A stretch of 64,000 bases of DNA from DASTFY01 sp963829955 (lineage in GTDB: Bacteria; Actinomycetota; Acidimicrobiia; Acidimicrobiales; Ilumatobacteraceae): positions 135,128 to 199,127 of the forward strand of contig CAWHKS010000013.1 in the NCBI GenBank assembly GCA_963829955.1, in the 5' to 3' direction. Every line of letters begins with the position of its first letter. The stretch's first letter is position 1. A program made the translations under genes and the position numbers. The notes under the pieces are model-generated. The model ran no database searches and was not told the origin of the DNA. It was given only the letters and a program-made list of their open reading frames with translations. Positions 48,329-56,358 of this stretch are shown here, piece after piece.

Positions 48329-50188
48329 ATGTACGCGGCGCTGAAGCGGGTGGTGCTCGGCACCCCGATCGCCACCTCCCAGGAACACCACACCCGGTTG
48401 CCCAAGTCGGTGGCGCTCCCGGTGTTCGCCTCCGACGCCATCTCGTCGACGGCGTACGCGACGCAGGAGATCCTGATCGTCTTGATCCCGGCCGTCGGCT
48501 TCGCCGCCACCGACTACCTGGTCCCGCTGGCCGTGGTGGTGTGCATCCTGCTGGCCATCGTCATCACCAGCTACCGCCAGACGATCATGGCTTACCCGGG
48601 GGGTGGCGGGACATACATCGTGAGCAGGGAGAACCTCGGCCCGCAGGTGGCGCTGGTGGCCGGAGCCTCGATCCTCGTCGACTACGTGCTGACGGTGGCC
48701 GTGTCGGTGTCCGCCGGTGTGGCCGCCATCACCTCCGCCTTCCCCGAGCTGAGCCGGTACCGGGTGGGCATGTGCGTGGGCTTCATCGCGCTCATGACGG
48801 TGGCCAACCTCCGGGGCATGAAGGAATCGGGCATGATCTTCGCCCCGCCGACCTACATCTACGTCGTGGTCCTGTTCGCCATGATCGTGCTGGGCCTGTA
48901 CCGGTACTACACGGGTGACCTGGCCCGCCTGCCGACGAACCAGGAGGCCATCGACGAGCTCACAGGGGACGGCGCGCTGACGGGCATCAGCGCCCTCATC
49001 CTCCTACGGGCCTTCGCGTCCGGGGCCGTGGCCCTGACCGGGGTCGAGGCGATCGCCGACGGCGTCCCCGCGTTCCAGAAGCCCGAGAGCCGCAACGCGG
49101 CGCGCACCTTGACGACCATGGCAGTGATCCTGGGCACGGCCTTCTTCGGGCTGGGCCTCCTGACCAACCGCCTCAACCCGACGGCGTCCCATCACGAGAC
49201 GCTGCTGTCCATCCTCGGGACGGAGGTCTTCGGCTCAGGCACGGTGCTCTACTACGTCCTGCAGTTCTCCACGTTCGCCATCCTCATCCTCGCCGCCAAC
49301 ACCGCGTACGCCGACTTCCCGCGCCTGTCGTCGATCATCGCCCGGGACGAGTTCCTCCCCCACCAGTTCAAGAACCGGGGCGACCGCCTCGTCTTCTCCA
49401 ACGGCATCCTCGTGCTCGCCGTCATGTCCTCAGTGCTGATCGTCGCCTTCGGCGGGCAGACGACGGCCCTGATCCCCCTGTACGCGGTCGGCGTGTTCAC
49501 GGGCTTCACGCTCAGCCAGGCCGGCATGGTCCGGTACCAGCGTCGCCGGCGGGAACCGGGCTGGAAGCTCCGCATGGGCGTCAACCTGGTGGGGGCGATC
49601 GCCACCGCCATCGTGCTCCTGGTGGTCGTCGTCTCCAAGTTCACCGTCGGCGCCTGGCTGCCGGCCGTGGTGATCCCGGCCATCGTCGTCCTCTTCAAGG
49701 CCATCGGCCATCACTACGCCGGCGTCCGCGAGGAGATCAAGGTGGGCGACGGTTGGCGGGCCCGGCGCCACACCCACACCGTCATGGTGCTGGTCGGCAG
49801 CGTCAACAAGGGGACGCTGCAGGGGTTGGCGTACGCCCGCTCGCTCGCCCCGGACCGGCTGCTGGCGGTCACCGTCGTCACGGACGACGAGGAGGCCAAC
49901 GAGCTGGCCGAGCAGTGGGCCAAGCACGACATCCCAGTCGAGCTCCACACCCTCCACTCGCCGTACCGGAACCTCACCCGGCCGGTGCTGCGGTTCCTCG
50001 ACGAGCTGGACGCCGAGGACCGTGACGACATCATCACCGTCGTCATCCCCGAGTTCGTCGTCAGCCGCTGGTACCTGCAGGTGCTCCACAACCAGACCGC
50101 GCTGGCCCTCAAGGCACGGCTGCTCTTCCGGCCCAACACCGTGGTGACGTCGGTGCCGATCCACATCGGCGAGCCCGCACAGGACTGA
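48329..50188 (+). CDS. KimA-like APC superfamily permease (first of tandem pair)
   Basis: The 619-aa membrane protein has 12 predicted helices in an APC/LeuT-type fold and a cytosolic C-terminal domain of about 150 residues. Diagnostic stretches are PVFASDAISSTAYATQEILIVL, then YRQTIMAYPGGGGTYIVSRENLG, ILVDYVLTVAVSVSAGVAAI, and LSSIIARDEFLPHQFKNRGDRLVFSNGI. These agree with KimA-type (YdaO) potassium transporters, in which the C-terminal domain has a universal stress protein-like fold. The TrkA pair is divergent. No ydaO-type c-di-AMP riboswitch is visible upstream. K+ as substrate is inference; polyamine or amino acid transport is possible. Confidence 0.8.
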   Translation: MYAALKRVVLGTPIATSQEHHTRLPKSVALPVFASDAISSTAYATQEILIVLIPAVGFAATDYLVPLAVVVCILLAIVITSYRQTIMAYPGGGGTYIVSRENLGPQVALVAGASILVDYVLTVAVSVSAGVAAITSAFPELSRYRVGMCVGFIALMTVANLRGMKESGMIFAPPTYIYVVVLFAMIVLGLYRYYTGDLARLPTNQEAIDELTGDGALTGISALILLRAFASGAVALTGVEAIADGVPAFQKPESRNAARTLTTMAVILGTAFFGLGLLTNRLNPTASHHETLLSILGTEVFGSGTVLYYVLQFSTFAILILAANTAYADFPRLSSIIARDEFLPHQFKNRGDRLVFSNGILVLAVMSSVLIVAFGGQTTALIPLYAVGVFTGFTLSQAGMVRYQRRRREPGWKLRMGVNLVGAIATAIVLLVVVVSKFTVGAWLPAVVIPAIVVLFKAIGHHYAGVREEIKVGDGWRARRHTHTVMVLVGSVNKGTLQGLAYARSLAPDRLLAVTVVTDDEEANELAEQWAKHDIPVELHTLHSPYRNLTRPVLRFLDELDAEDRDDIITVVIPEFVVSRWYLQVLHNQTALALKARLLFRPNTVVTSVPIHIGEPAQD

Positions 50189-50249
50189 CACCGACCTGAG
50201 ATTCGGGCTGCCCGGCGCGACGCGCCGCCGCGCGATGCTGTCGCCCGCC

Positions 50250-52094
50250 ATGTACTCGACCTTCAAGCGGATCCTGGTCGGCCGACCGATCCCCTCGGCA
50301 GACGAGCGCCACCAGCGTCTGCGGAAGATCATCGCCTTGCCGGTGTTCGCTTCCGACGCCATCTCCTCCACCGCCTATGCCACGGACGAGATCCTGGTGG
50401 TGCTGCTCATCCAGGCCCACATCGGGTCCGAGGCGTGGCAGTACCTGGTGCCCATCGCCATCGTGGTCTGCATCCTGCTGACCATCGTCGTCACCAGCTA
50501 TCGCCAGACGATCTACGCATACCCGAGCGGGGGCGGCAGCTACATCGTCAGCCGCGAGAACCTGGGGACGATCCCGTCGCTCGTGGCCGGCTCGGCGCTG
50601 CTCGTCGACTACACCCTGACGGTCGCGGTGTCGGTGGCCGGCGGCGTGCTCGCCATTCGTGCCGCCGCCGGATTCGACCGCCAGTGGGCGGTCCCGCTCT
50701 GCCTCCTCTGCATCCTCCTCATGACCCTCGCCAACCTGCGGGGCGTGAAGGAGTCAGGGGGTCTGTTCGCCGGACCGACCTACTTCTACGTCGTGATGCT
50801 GGTCATCCTGATCGTGACCGGGCTGATCCGCATCTACATCTTCGACCTCGGCCCGCTGCCCAACGTCACCGTCGAAGGGCGGGAGCTGGCGGAGATGAAC
50901 CAGACGCTCTCGTTCATGATGCTGCTGCGGGCCTTCTCGTCCGGCGCGGTCGCACTGTCCGGCGTGGAGGCGGTGTCGAACGGCGTCCCGGCATTCCGGC
51001 GGCCGGAGTCCCGCAACGCCTCCCGGACGCTGATGACGATGGCGATCATCCTCGGCACCACGTTCCTCGGCGTGTCGATCCTGGCCGCCCACCTCCAGCC
51101 CTACCGCGGCGAGGAGAGCGCCACCGGGATCGCGCTGATGGCGGCTTGGATCTACAACGGCAAGGGCATCCTGTTCTGGCTCACCCAGATCGCCACGTTC
51201 GCCATTCTGATCCTGGCCGCCAACACGGCCTACGCCGACTTCCCCCGCCTGTCGTCGATCATCGCCCGCGACGGGTTCCTCCCCCGCCAGTTCGCCAACC
51301 GCGGCGACCGCCTCGTGTTCTCCAACGGCATCATCGTGCTGGCACTGATGGCGGGCATCCTCGTCATCATCTTCAAGGGCAACATCAGCGCGCTGATCCC
51401 GCTCTACGCGTTCGGGGTGTTCACCGGGTTCACCCTCAGCCAGGCCGGCATGGTGCGGCACCACTTCCGTTTGAAGGAGCCGAACTGGCGCGCCAACGCG
51501 ACCATCAACGGCGTGGGGAGCTTCACGACCGGCGTCGTGGCTCTGGTCGTCGTGGTCTCGAAGTTCACCGAGGGGGCCTGGATCCCCGCGGTGATCATCC
51601 CGATCATGGTCCTGGGCCTCAGGGCGATCGGCAGCCACTACGACCGGGTCCGCGAGGCCGTCCACGTTCCCCCGACCTACCGCGCCCCGCGCCACACCCA
51701 CTACGTCGTCGTCCTCGTGGGCAGCGTCAACAAGGGTGCGCTCAACGCCATCGGCTACGCCCGCTCGCTGGCGCCCGACCGGCTGATCGCGGTGACCGTC
51801 GTGGGGGACGCCGAGGAGCAGGAGAAGATGACGCGGGAGTGGGCGGAGTACAACCTGCCCATCGAGCTCCACACCATCTCTTCGCCCTACCGGGAGCTCA
51901 CGCGGCCCGTCCTCAGGTACCTGGACGAGCTCGACGCGGAGGCCGAGGACGACATCATCACCGTGGTCATCCCGGAGTTCGTGACGGGATGGTCCAGCGG
52001 GTTCCTGCACAACCAGTCGGCGCTGGCCCTGAAGGCGCGGCTGCTGTACCGCCCGAACACGGTCGTGACCTCGGTTCCGGTGCTGGTCGAGTAG
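50250..52094 (+). CDS. KimA-like APC superfamily permease (second of tandem pair)
   Basis: The 614-aa paralogue of the preceding gene has the same architecture: PVFASDAISSTAYATDEILVVLL, then YRQTIYAYPSGGGSYIVSRENLG, LLVDYTLTVAVSVAGGVLAI, and LSSIIARDGFLPRQFANRGDRLVFSNGI. The cytosolic tail aligns with LVGSVNKGALNAIGYARSLAPDRLIAVTVVGDAEE. An ATG at 50235 is also possible, but 50250 matches the paralogue's MYxxxKR start. The two genes are 61 bp apart and probably arose by tandem duplication; they diverge mainly around the loop before NQTLSFMMLLRAF. Confidence 0.8.
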   Translation: MYSTFKRILVGRPIPSADERHQRLRKIIALPVFASDAISSTAYATDEILVVLLIQAHIGSEAWQYLVPIAIVVCILLTIVVTSYRQTIYAYPSGGGSYIVSRENLGTIPSLVAGSALLVDYTLTVAVSVAGGVLAIRAAAGFDRQWAVPLCLLCILLMTLANLRGVKESGGLFAGPTYFYVVMLVILIVTGLIRIYIFDLGPLPNVTVEGRELAEMNQTLSFMMLLRAFSSGAVALSGVEAVSNGVPAFRRPESRNASRTLMTMAIILGTTFLGVSILAAHLQPYRGEESATGIALMAAWIYNGKGILFWLTQIATFAILILAANTAYADFPRLSSIIARDGFLPRQFANRGDRLVFSNGIIVLALMAGILVIIFKGNISALIPLYAFGVFTGFTLSQAGMVRHHFRLKEPNWRANATINGVGSFTTGVVALVVVVSKFTEGAWIPAVIIPIMVLGLRAIGSHYDRVREAVHVPPTYRAPRHTHYVVVLVGSVNKGALNAIGYARSLAPDRLIAVTVVGDAEEQEKMTREWAEYNLPIELHTISSPYRELTRPVLRYLDELDAEAEDDIITVVIPEFVTGWSSGFLHNQSALALKARLLYRPNTVVTSVPVLVE

Positions 52095-52119
52095 GCACTT
52101 CCTCCTAGCCTGCGGCGCC

Positions 52120-53025
52120 ATGGATGTCGTGATCTCCGGGTCTACGGGCCTGATCGGGAGCGCGCTGGGCGAGGCGCTCACGACGGCCGGGCACCGCCCG
52201 ATCGGCCTGGTCCGCAGCGGGCCGAAGGGCGACGAGATCGCCTGGGATCCCGAGGCCGGGACCATCGACACCGCCTCGCTGGAGGGCGTCGACGCCGTGG
52301 TGCACCTGGCCGGAGCCGGCATCGGCGACCACCGGTGGACGGACGCGTACAAGCGCACGATCCGGCGCAGCCGGACCGAGGGGACCTCGCTGCTGGCCGG
52401 GGCGCTCGCCGGCCTCACGAGGCGGCCGTCGGTCCTGGTGTCCGGTTCCGCGGTCGGGATCTACGGCGACCGGGGCGACGACGTGGTCGACGAGACCAGC
52501 CCGCCGGGAACCGGATTCCTGCCCGACGTGTGCGTGGCTTGGGAGGAGGCGACGGCGACCGCCGCCGAAGCGGGGATCCGGGTGGCCAGGATTCGTTCGG
52601 GCATCGTGCTGTCCCCCCGTGGAGGTGCGCTGAAGAAGCAGCTCCCGCTGTTCAAACTGGGCCTCGGCGGCAAGCTCGGCTCGGGTCAGCAGTGGTTCAG
52701 CTGGATCTCGATCGACGACGAGGTCGGCGCCATCCTCCACCTGCTGACCCACGAGGTGGCCGGCCCGGCCAACCTCACGGCCCCGCATCCGGTGACCAAC
52801 GCGGAATTCACGAAGGCACTCGCTGGCGTCCTCGGCCGGCCGTCGTTCATGCCCATCCCCGCGTTCGGCCCGAAGCTGGTACTGGGTTCCGAGCTGGCCG
52901 AGATCCTGCTGTACGAGGGCCAGAAGGTGCTGCCGCGGGTCCTCGAGGACTCCGGTTACGTCTTCACCCATCCGACCATGGAGGAGGCTCTCCGGGCCTT
53001 GCTGGACCGGCCCACCGCTGCTTGA
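52120..53025 (+). CDS. TIGR01777 family NAD-dependent epimerase/dehydratase-like protein
   Basis: The 301-aa protein has the extended-SDR nucleotide-binding ISGSTGLIGSALGEALTTAG, then VDAVVHLAGAGIGDHRWTDAYKRTIRRSRTEGTSLL, a hallmark of the TIGR01777 (YfcH-like) family, followed by SGSAVGIYGDRGDDVVDE and a C-terminal DUF1731-like end (SGYVFTHPTMEEALRALLDR). The family is linked to lipoate/E2 clusters in mycobacteria (Rv2216), and function is unknown. A TAGCCT box lies 8 nt before the ATG. Confidence 0.9.
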   Translation: MDVVISGSTGLIGSALGEALTTAGHRPIGLVRSGPKGDEIAWDPEAGTIDTASLEGVDAVVHLAGAGIGDHRWTDAYKRTIRRSRTEGTSLLAGALAGLTRRPSVLVSGSAVGIYGDRGDDVVDETSPPGTGFLPDVCVAWEEATATAAEAGIRVARIRSGIVLSPRGGALKKQLPLFKLGLGGKLGSGQQWFSWISIDDEVGAILHLLTHEVAGPANLTAPHPVTNAEFTKALAGVLGRPSFMPIPAFGPKLVLGSELAEILLYEGQKVLPRVLEDSGYVFTHPTMEEALRALLDRPTAA

Positions 53026-53037
53026 GCCGAGCGGGGT

Positions 53038-55818
53038 TCAGGCGTTCTGGACGACGCCGGTGCGGACCGCCCAGGCCGCGATCTCGGCCCGGTTGGAGAG
53101 GTGCAGCTTCGTGAGGATGTTGCTCACGTGCACCGCGACCGTCTTCGGCGAGATGTAGAGCCGGCGACCGAGCTCGCCGTTGGTCAGACCCTCGCTGAGG
53201 AGGGCCGCGACCTCCCGCTCGCGGGCCGTGAGTTCGCCGTCCGACGTGGTTCCGCCGCCTTCCAACCGTGCCAGCAGCGCAGCCGCGCGGTCGCGCCGCC
53301 AGCCCGGCCAGCGGGCCAGGTCGGCCTCGAGCGCCCGGTGGAGCTCGTCCCTCGCCGAGGCCCGGTCGCCGAAGGCCAGCAGCGCCTGGGCGCGCCGGGT
53401 GCGCAGGTGGCCGAGCACCGCCCGGGGCAGGGTCGGATCGGGATCCTCCAGGACCCGGCCGAGGCGGTCGGCGGCCCGACCCGGGTCTCCCTCGGCGGCC
53501 CAGAGCAGCCCGTCGAGCACGAACATCGCCCGCTCGGCGGACGGATGGCTCTCCAGCGCGGCCTGGATGCCGGTCCGGACGGTCTCGGCATCGACCCCAC
53601 CGTCGAGCGCCAAGTCGACCACGGCCAGCACGTCGGGCAGGAAGTACAGGTTGCTCGGCAGCGTGGCGACGACGTACTCGCCGAACCACCGCCGCACCGC
53701 GTCGGCGTCGCCCCGTAGCCAAGCGAGCTGCAGCTCGGCGCGGGCCTGCCAGCTCCTGTTGTAGCGGTGCTTGCCCAGCTCGAGCCGTTCGAGCGCTGCC
53801 TGGGCGTCCCCGGTCCGGCCCTCCTCGAAGGCCAGGTCGTAGTCCAGCGATGCGAGCCAGTCGGCCTCCTGCCCACACCGCAGCCACCACTCCTCGCCGC
53901 GTTCCTTGGCGCGCCGGGCGGCGCGCAGATCTCCCACGCCGAAGGCGATCTCGCCTTCGCGGACCGCGGCGATGGCGTGGCTCATCGAATCGAACCCGGC
54001 CCTCCCCGCGGCGCGCCGGAAGCGTTCGACCAGCGCCCGGCCCTCCGGCGTGAAGATGGGGACAGCCTCGAACAGGTTGTTGAGGCCCCGCGTGACGAGG
54101 ACCCACTCACCGAGCGCCTCGGCCTCGTCGATGGCCGCCCGCAGGTCACGGTCCTTCCCGGGCTCGCCGGTGTTCAAGGCGCTCCCGCGCTCGAGCCGGG
54201 CCTGGGCCGCCACGGAATGGTCGCCGATGTCCTCCGCGGCGGCAATCGCCCGGTCCGCCCACTCGACCGCCAGCTCCCGGTGGTCCTGGAGCATGTGGGA
54301 CTGGGCGATGGCGGCCATCGCCCGGGCGCGCCGGCCGCCCACCGGGAGGACGCCGATCAGGTCGGCGAGACGGTCCCGGTCCACGTCCACCCGGTCCGGA
54401 TGGCCCATGTCGTGGTGCAGCCGGAGTCGCCAGCGCAGGGCTGCGGCTTCCTCCTCGGGATCGTCGGTGGCCCGGGCCACCGCCACCCAGCGGTCGGTGT
54501 ACGAGATGGCCTCGTTGTAGAGCGAGATCAGCCACGCCGACTCGGCGGCGACGGCCAGGAGGGTGGCATCCTCCGGCGCCTCCCGCAGCGCCTCGTCGGC
54601 CAGGCGCAGGGACTGGAACGTGGAGCCCTGGCGCAGGTAGTGCTGCGCGCCGTCACGAGCCAGCACGACGAAGTCGTCGAAGCGGCCGGCGCCGGCGGCG
54701 TGGCGTGCCGCGCTGGCCGTCGTGGCCGCTCTGTCCCCGCCGTCGCGGTCGGCGTCGTCGGCGTCGGCGGCGGCGAGCAGGGCGTCGAGCGCCCGCTGAT
54801 GGAGCAGGCGCCGCTCGCGGCCGAAGAGCTGGCGCTCGACCTCGTCGCTGACAAGGGCATGGCGGAAGCTGAAGCGGTCATCGGCCGCCTCCTCCAGGAG
54901 ACCGGCCCGGACCAGCGCCCGGAGGACGTCGAGCAGTTCGGCCTCCTGCATGTCCGCGGCCCGGGCGAGCACGTCGAAGCGGGTCGTGGGACCGCAGACG
55001 GCCGCGGCCTCGAGCACCCGACGCTCGATCGGCGACAAGCCATCGAGCTGACTGCGCACCGCCTCCTCCAGCGACCACGGCAGTCGGGCGCCGAGGAGGT
55101 CGCCGGGACGGGCGACGCGACAGCCGGCGGCGGTGAGGATCTCCTCGATGAAGAACGGGTTGCCGCCGCTGCGGCTGTAGAGCGCCTCGATCACGGCCGA
55201 CGTCGGTGGTTCCCCCGAGATAGCGGCCACCAACGCCCCGACCTCGATGAGATCGAGCCGGTCGATGCGCACCCGCTCCACCGCGTGACGCCGCTCCAGG
55301 CGCGAGAGCAGGTCGCCGCCGGGGAGGCGGCGGCTGAGATCCTCCGGGCGGTACGAGCCGACCAGGAGCAGCCGGCCGGACGGCAGCTGGGCCAGGCGGT
55401 CGATGACGGTCGCGCTCTCGGCGTCGGCCCAGTGGAGGTCCTCGAAGATGACGACGGCCGGCCGCTCGCCCAGCCGGGCCGCAAGGTGGGAGACGACGAC
55501 ATCGGGATCGTCGAGCGCTCCAGGGCCGGTCGGGAGGGACTCGCCGAGGGCGGACCGGGCGAGCGAGTACGGCCGGGACAGCGCATCGGGGTCCGCGGCC
55601 GCGGAGAGCACGGTGACCTCGGGAGGCAGGGCAGCGACGAGCTCCCGCAGCAGGCGGGTCTTGCCGACACCGGCTTCGCCGGCCACCAGCGCCACCGTCG
55701 GGAGGTCGGCGACGGCGACGCCGGCGGACGGGACCAGATCGAGGAGCTGGGCGAGCGCCGCGGACCGTCCGACCATGACGGGACTGAGACCGGCGCGCCC
55801 TCCCAACACCTCGTGCAC
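53038..55818 (-). CDS. Large LuxR-family AAA regulator (LAL-type)
   Basis: The protein of about 926 aa has an N-terminal AAA/NACHT-like ATPase (Walker A GEAGVGKT around 47-54, Walker B VVIFEDLHWADAES, then SGGNPFFIEEIL), a long helical TPR-like middle (about 350-850) and a C-terminal LuxR helix-turn-helix (ELTAREREVAALLSEGLTNGELGRRLYISPKTVAVHVSNILTKL). Such LAL/MalT-like proteins are ATP-dependent transcription activators. The start is uncertain: GTG 55818 is used; ATG 55776 would still keep Walker A. Only a weak ribosome site is visible. A 51-codon ORF ends 41 bp before it, and strong dyads lie further upstream, suggesting autoregulation. Confidence 0.85.
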   Translation of the reverse strand: MHEVLGGRAGLSPVMVGRSAALAQLLDLVPSAGVAVADLPTVALVAGEAGVGKTRLLRELVAALPPEVTVLSAAADPDALSRPYSLARSALGESLPTGPGALDDPDVVVSHLAARLGERPAVVIFEDLHWADAESATVIDRLAQLPSGRLLLVGSYRPEDLSRRLPGGDLLSRLERRHAVERVRIDRLDLIEVGALVAAISGEPPTSAVIEALYSRSGGNPFFIEEILTAAGCRVARPGDLLGARLPWSLEEAVRSQLDGLSPIERRVLEAAAVCGPTTRFDVLARAADMQEAELLDVLRALVRAGLLEEAADDRFSFRHALVSDEVERQLFGRERRLLHQRALDALLAAADADDADRDGGDRAATTASAARHAAGAGRFDDFVVLARDGAQHYLRQGSTFQSLRLADEALREAPEDATLLAVAAESAWLISLYNEAISYTDRWVAVARATDDPEEEAAALRWRLRLHHDMGHPDRVDVDRDRLADLIGVLPVGGRRARAMAAIAQSHMLQDHRELAVEWADRAIAAAEDIGDHSVAAQARLERGSALNTGEPGKDRDLRAAIDEAEALGEWVLVTRGLNNLFEAVPIFTPEGRALVERFRRAAGRAGFDSMSHAIAAVREGEIAFGVGDLRAARRAKERGEEWWLRCGQEADWLASLDYDLAFEEGRTGDAQAALERLELGKHRYNRSWQARAELQLAWLRGDADAVRRWFGEYVVATLPSNLYFLPDVLAVVDLALDGGVDAETVRTGIQAALESHPSAERAMFVLDGLLWAAEGDPGRAADRLGRVLEDPDPTLPRAVLGHLRTRRAQALLAFGDRASARDELHRALEADLARWPGWRRDRAAALLARLEGGGTTSDGELTAREREVAALLSEGLTNGELGRRLYISPKTVAVHVSNILTKLHLSNRAEIAAWAVRTGVVQNA

Positions 55819-55859
55819 GCTACCGACGCTGACCGCCGGCAACGGGAGAGGTTCGGCGC

Positions 55860-56015
55860 TCAGACCCGGTCCCGGACGAGGGCCAGCGGCCGGGTCACGG
55901 GGAGCTGCGGGGTGGCCCGGCGACGGGAGCGGGCCGAGCGCCAGGTCTTGGCGCGGCGCCGGTGGTCGGCCTGGATCTCCTGGGCGATCTGGATGGTCTG
56001 CATGTTCGTGAACAT
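55860..56015 (-). CDS. Small basic protein (51 aa) upstream of the LuxR regulator
   Basis: The ORF starts at ATG 56015 with a good ribosome site (AGGAAGG, about 8 nt upstream). It has an amphipathic start (MFTNMQTIQIAQEIQADHRR) and a strongly basic tail (RAKTWRSARSRRRATP). It may be a regulatory peptide, an upstream ORF that couples to the regulator, or a small DNA- or RNA-binding protein. Nothing in the sequence identifies a family. Confidence 0.5.
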   Translation of the reverse strand: MFTNMQTIQIAQEIQADHRRRAKTWRSARSRRRATPQLPVTRPLALVRDRV

Positions 56016-56089
56016 CACTGTCCGCCTTCCTGGGGACGGGTCTGCGTGCTCTCCAGACTGCGCCCCTGAGGTAGGCAGGCACATCGGAC

Positions 56090-56129
56090 GACCTACCTAT
56101 CTGGCTGTGCCATCCGACATAGGTAGGTC
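56090..56129. promoter_or_regulatory. Perfect 11-bp dyad GACCTACCTAT / ATAGGTAGGTC upstream of the LuxR unit
   Basis: The arms at 56090-56100 and 56119-56129 are exact inverted copies separated by 18 bp, about two helical turns between arm starts and therefore on one DNA face. A third GGTAGG lies at about 56070. The site is 75 bp upstream of the 51-aa ORF start. Arms containing GGTAGGT are plausible half-sites for the adjacent LuxR-type regulator. Confidence 0.55.
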
Positions 56130-56160
56130 GGGCGCCCCGACCAACCGGTCGCCACGCCCT

Positions 56161-56194
56161 CGTCCGGCGAATCGCCGCCGATTCGCCGGGGACG
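56161..56194. repeat. Strong hairpin CCGGCGAATCG...CGATTCGCCGG
   Basis: CCGGCGAATCG and CGATTCGCCGG are perfect 11-bp arms with a 4-bp centre; with a 2-nt bulge the pairing extends to CGTCC/GGACG. It contains GAATCG, as in the 1789-1814 palindrome and the direct repeats near 56276-56294. Confidence 0.5.
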
Positions 56195-56322
56195 AACTGT
56201 GAGCTGAACGCGCCGTTTTCGGCCGTTCCAGCACACACTTCGGTCCGCCAGCTTCGACGGGCACCGTCCGCGCCGAATCGATGTCGAATCGGTAGGAGTC
56301 TGTACCTGGTACGAAGGGGGCA

Positions 56323-56352
56323 TTGTTCGGGGGCGATGGGCGGACCTACGCT
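56323..56352 (+). promoter_or_regulatory. Promoter of the class III aminotransferase gene (TTGTTC-18-TACGCT)
   Basis: TTGTTC (56323-56328), 18 bp, then TACGCT (56347-56352) and ATG six bases later, suggesting leaderless transcription. Confidence 0.5.
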
Positions 56353-56358
56353 TGCGCG

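Larger units (their letters stand above)
56016..56358. other. 343-bp intergenic region with regulatory dyads, no gene seen
   Basis: The region separates the divergent regulator unit (51-aa ORF plus LuxR gene) from the aminotransferase. It contains a GGTAGG motif near 56070 that is shared with the dyad at 56090-56129, the hairpin at 56161-56194, two direct CGAATCG repeats near 56276-56294 and a small palindrome GTACC-T-GGTAC at 56302-56312. No coding ORF with a ribosome site was found. Confidence 0.6.
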
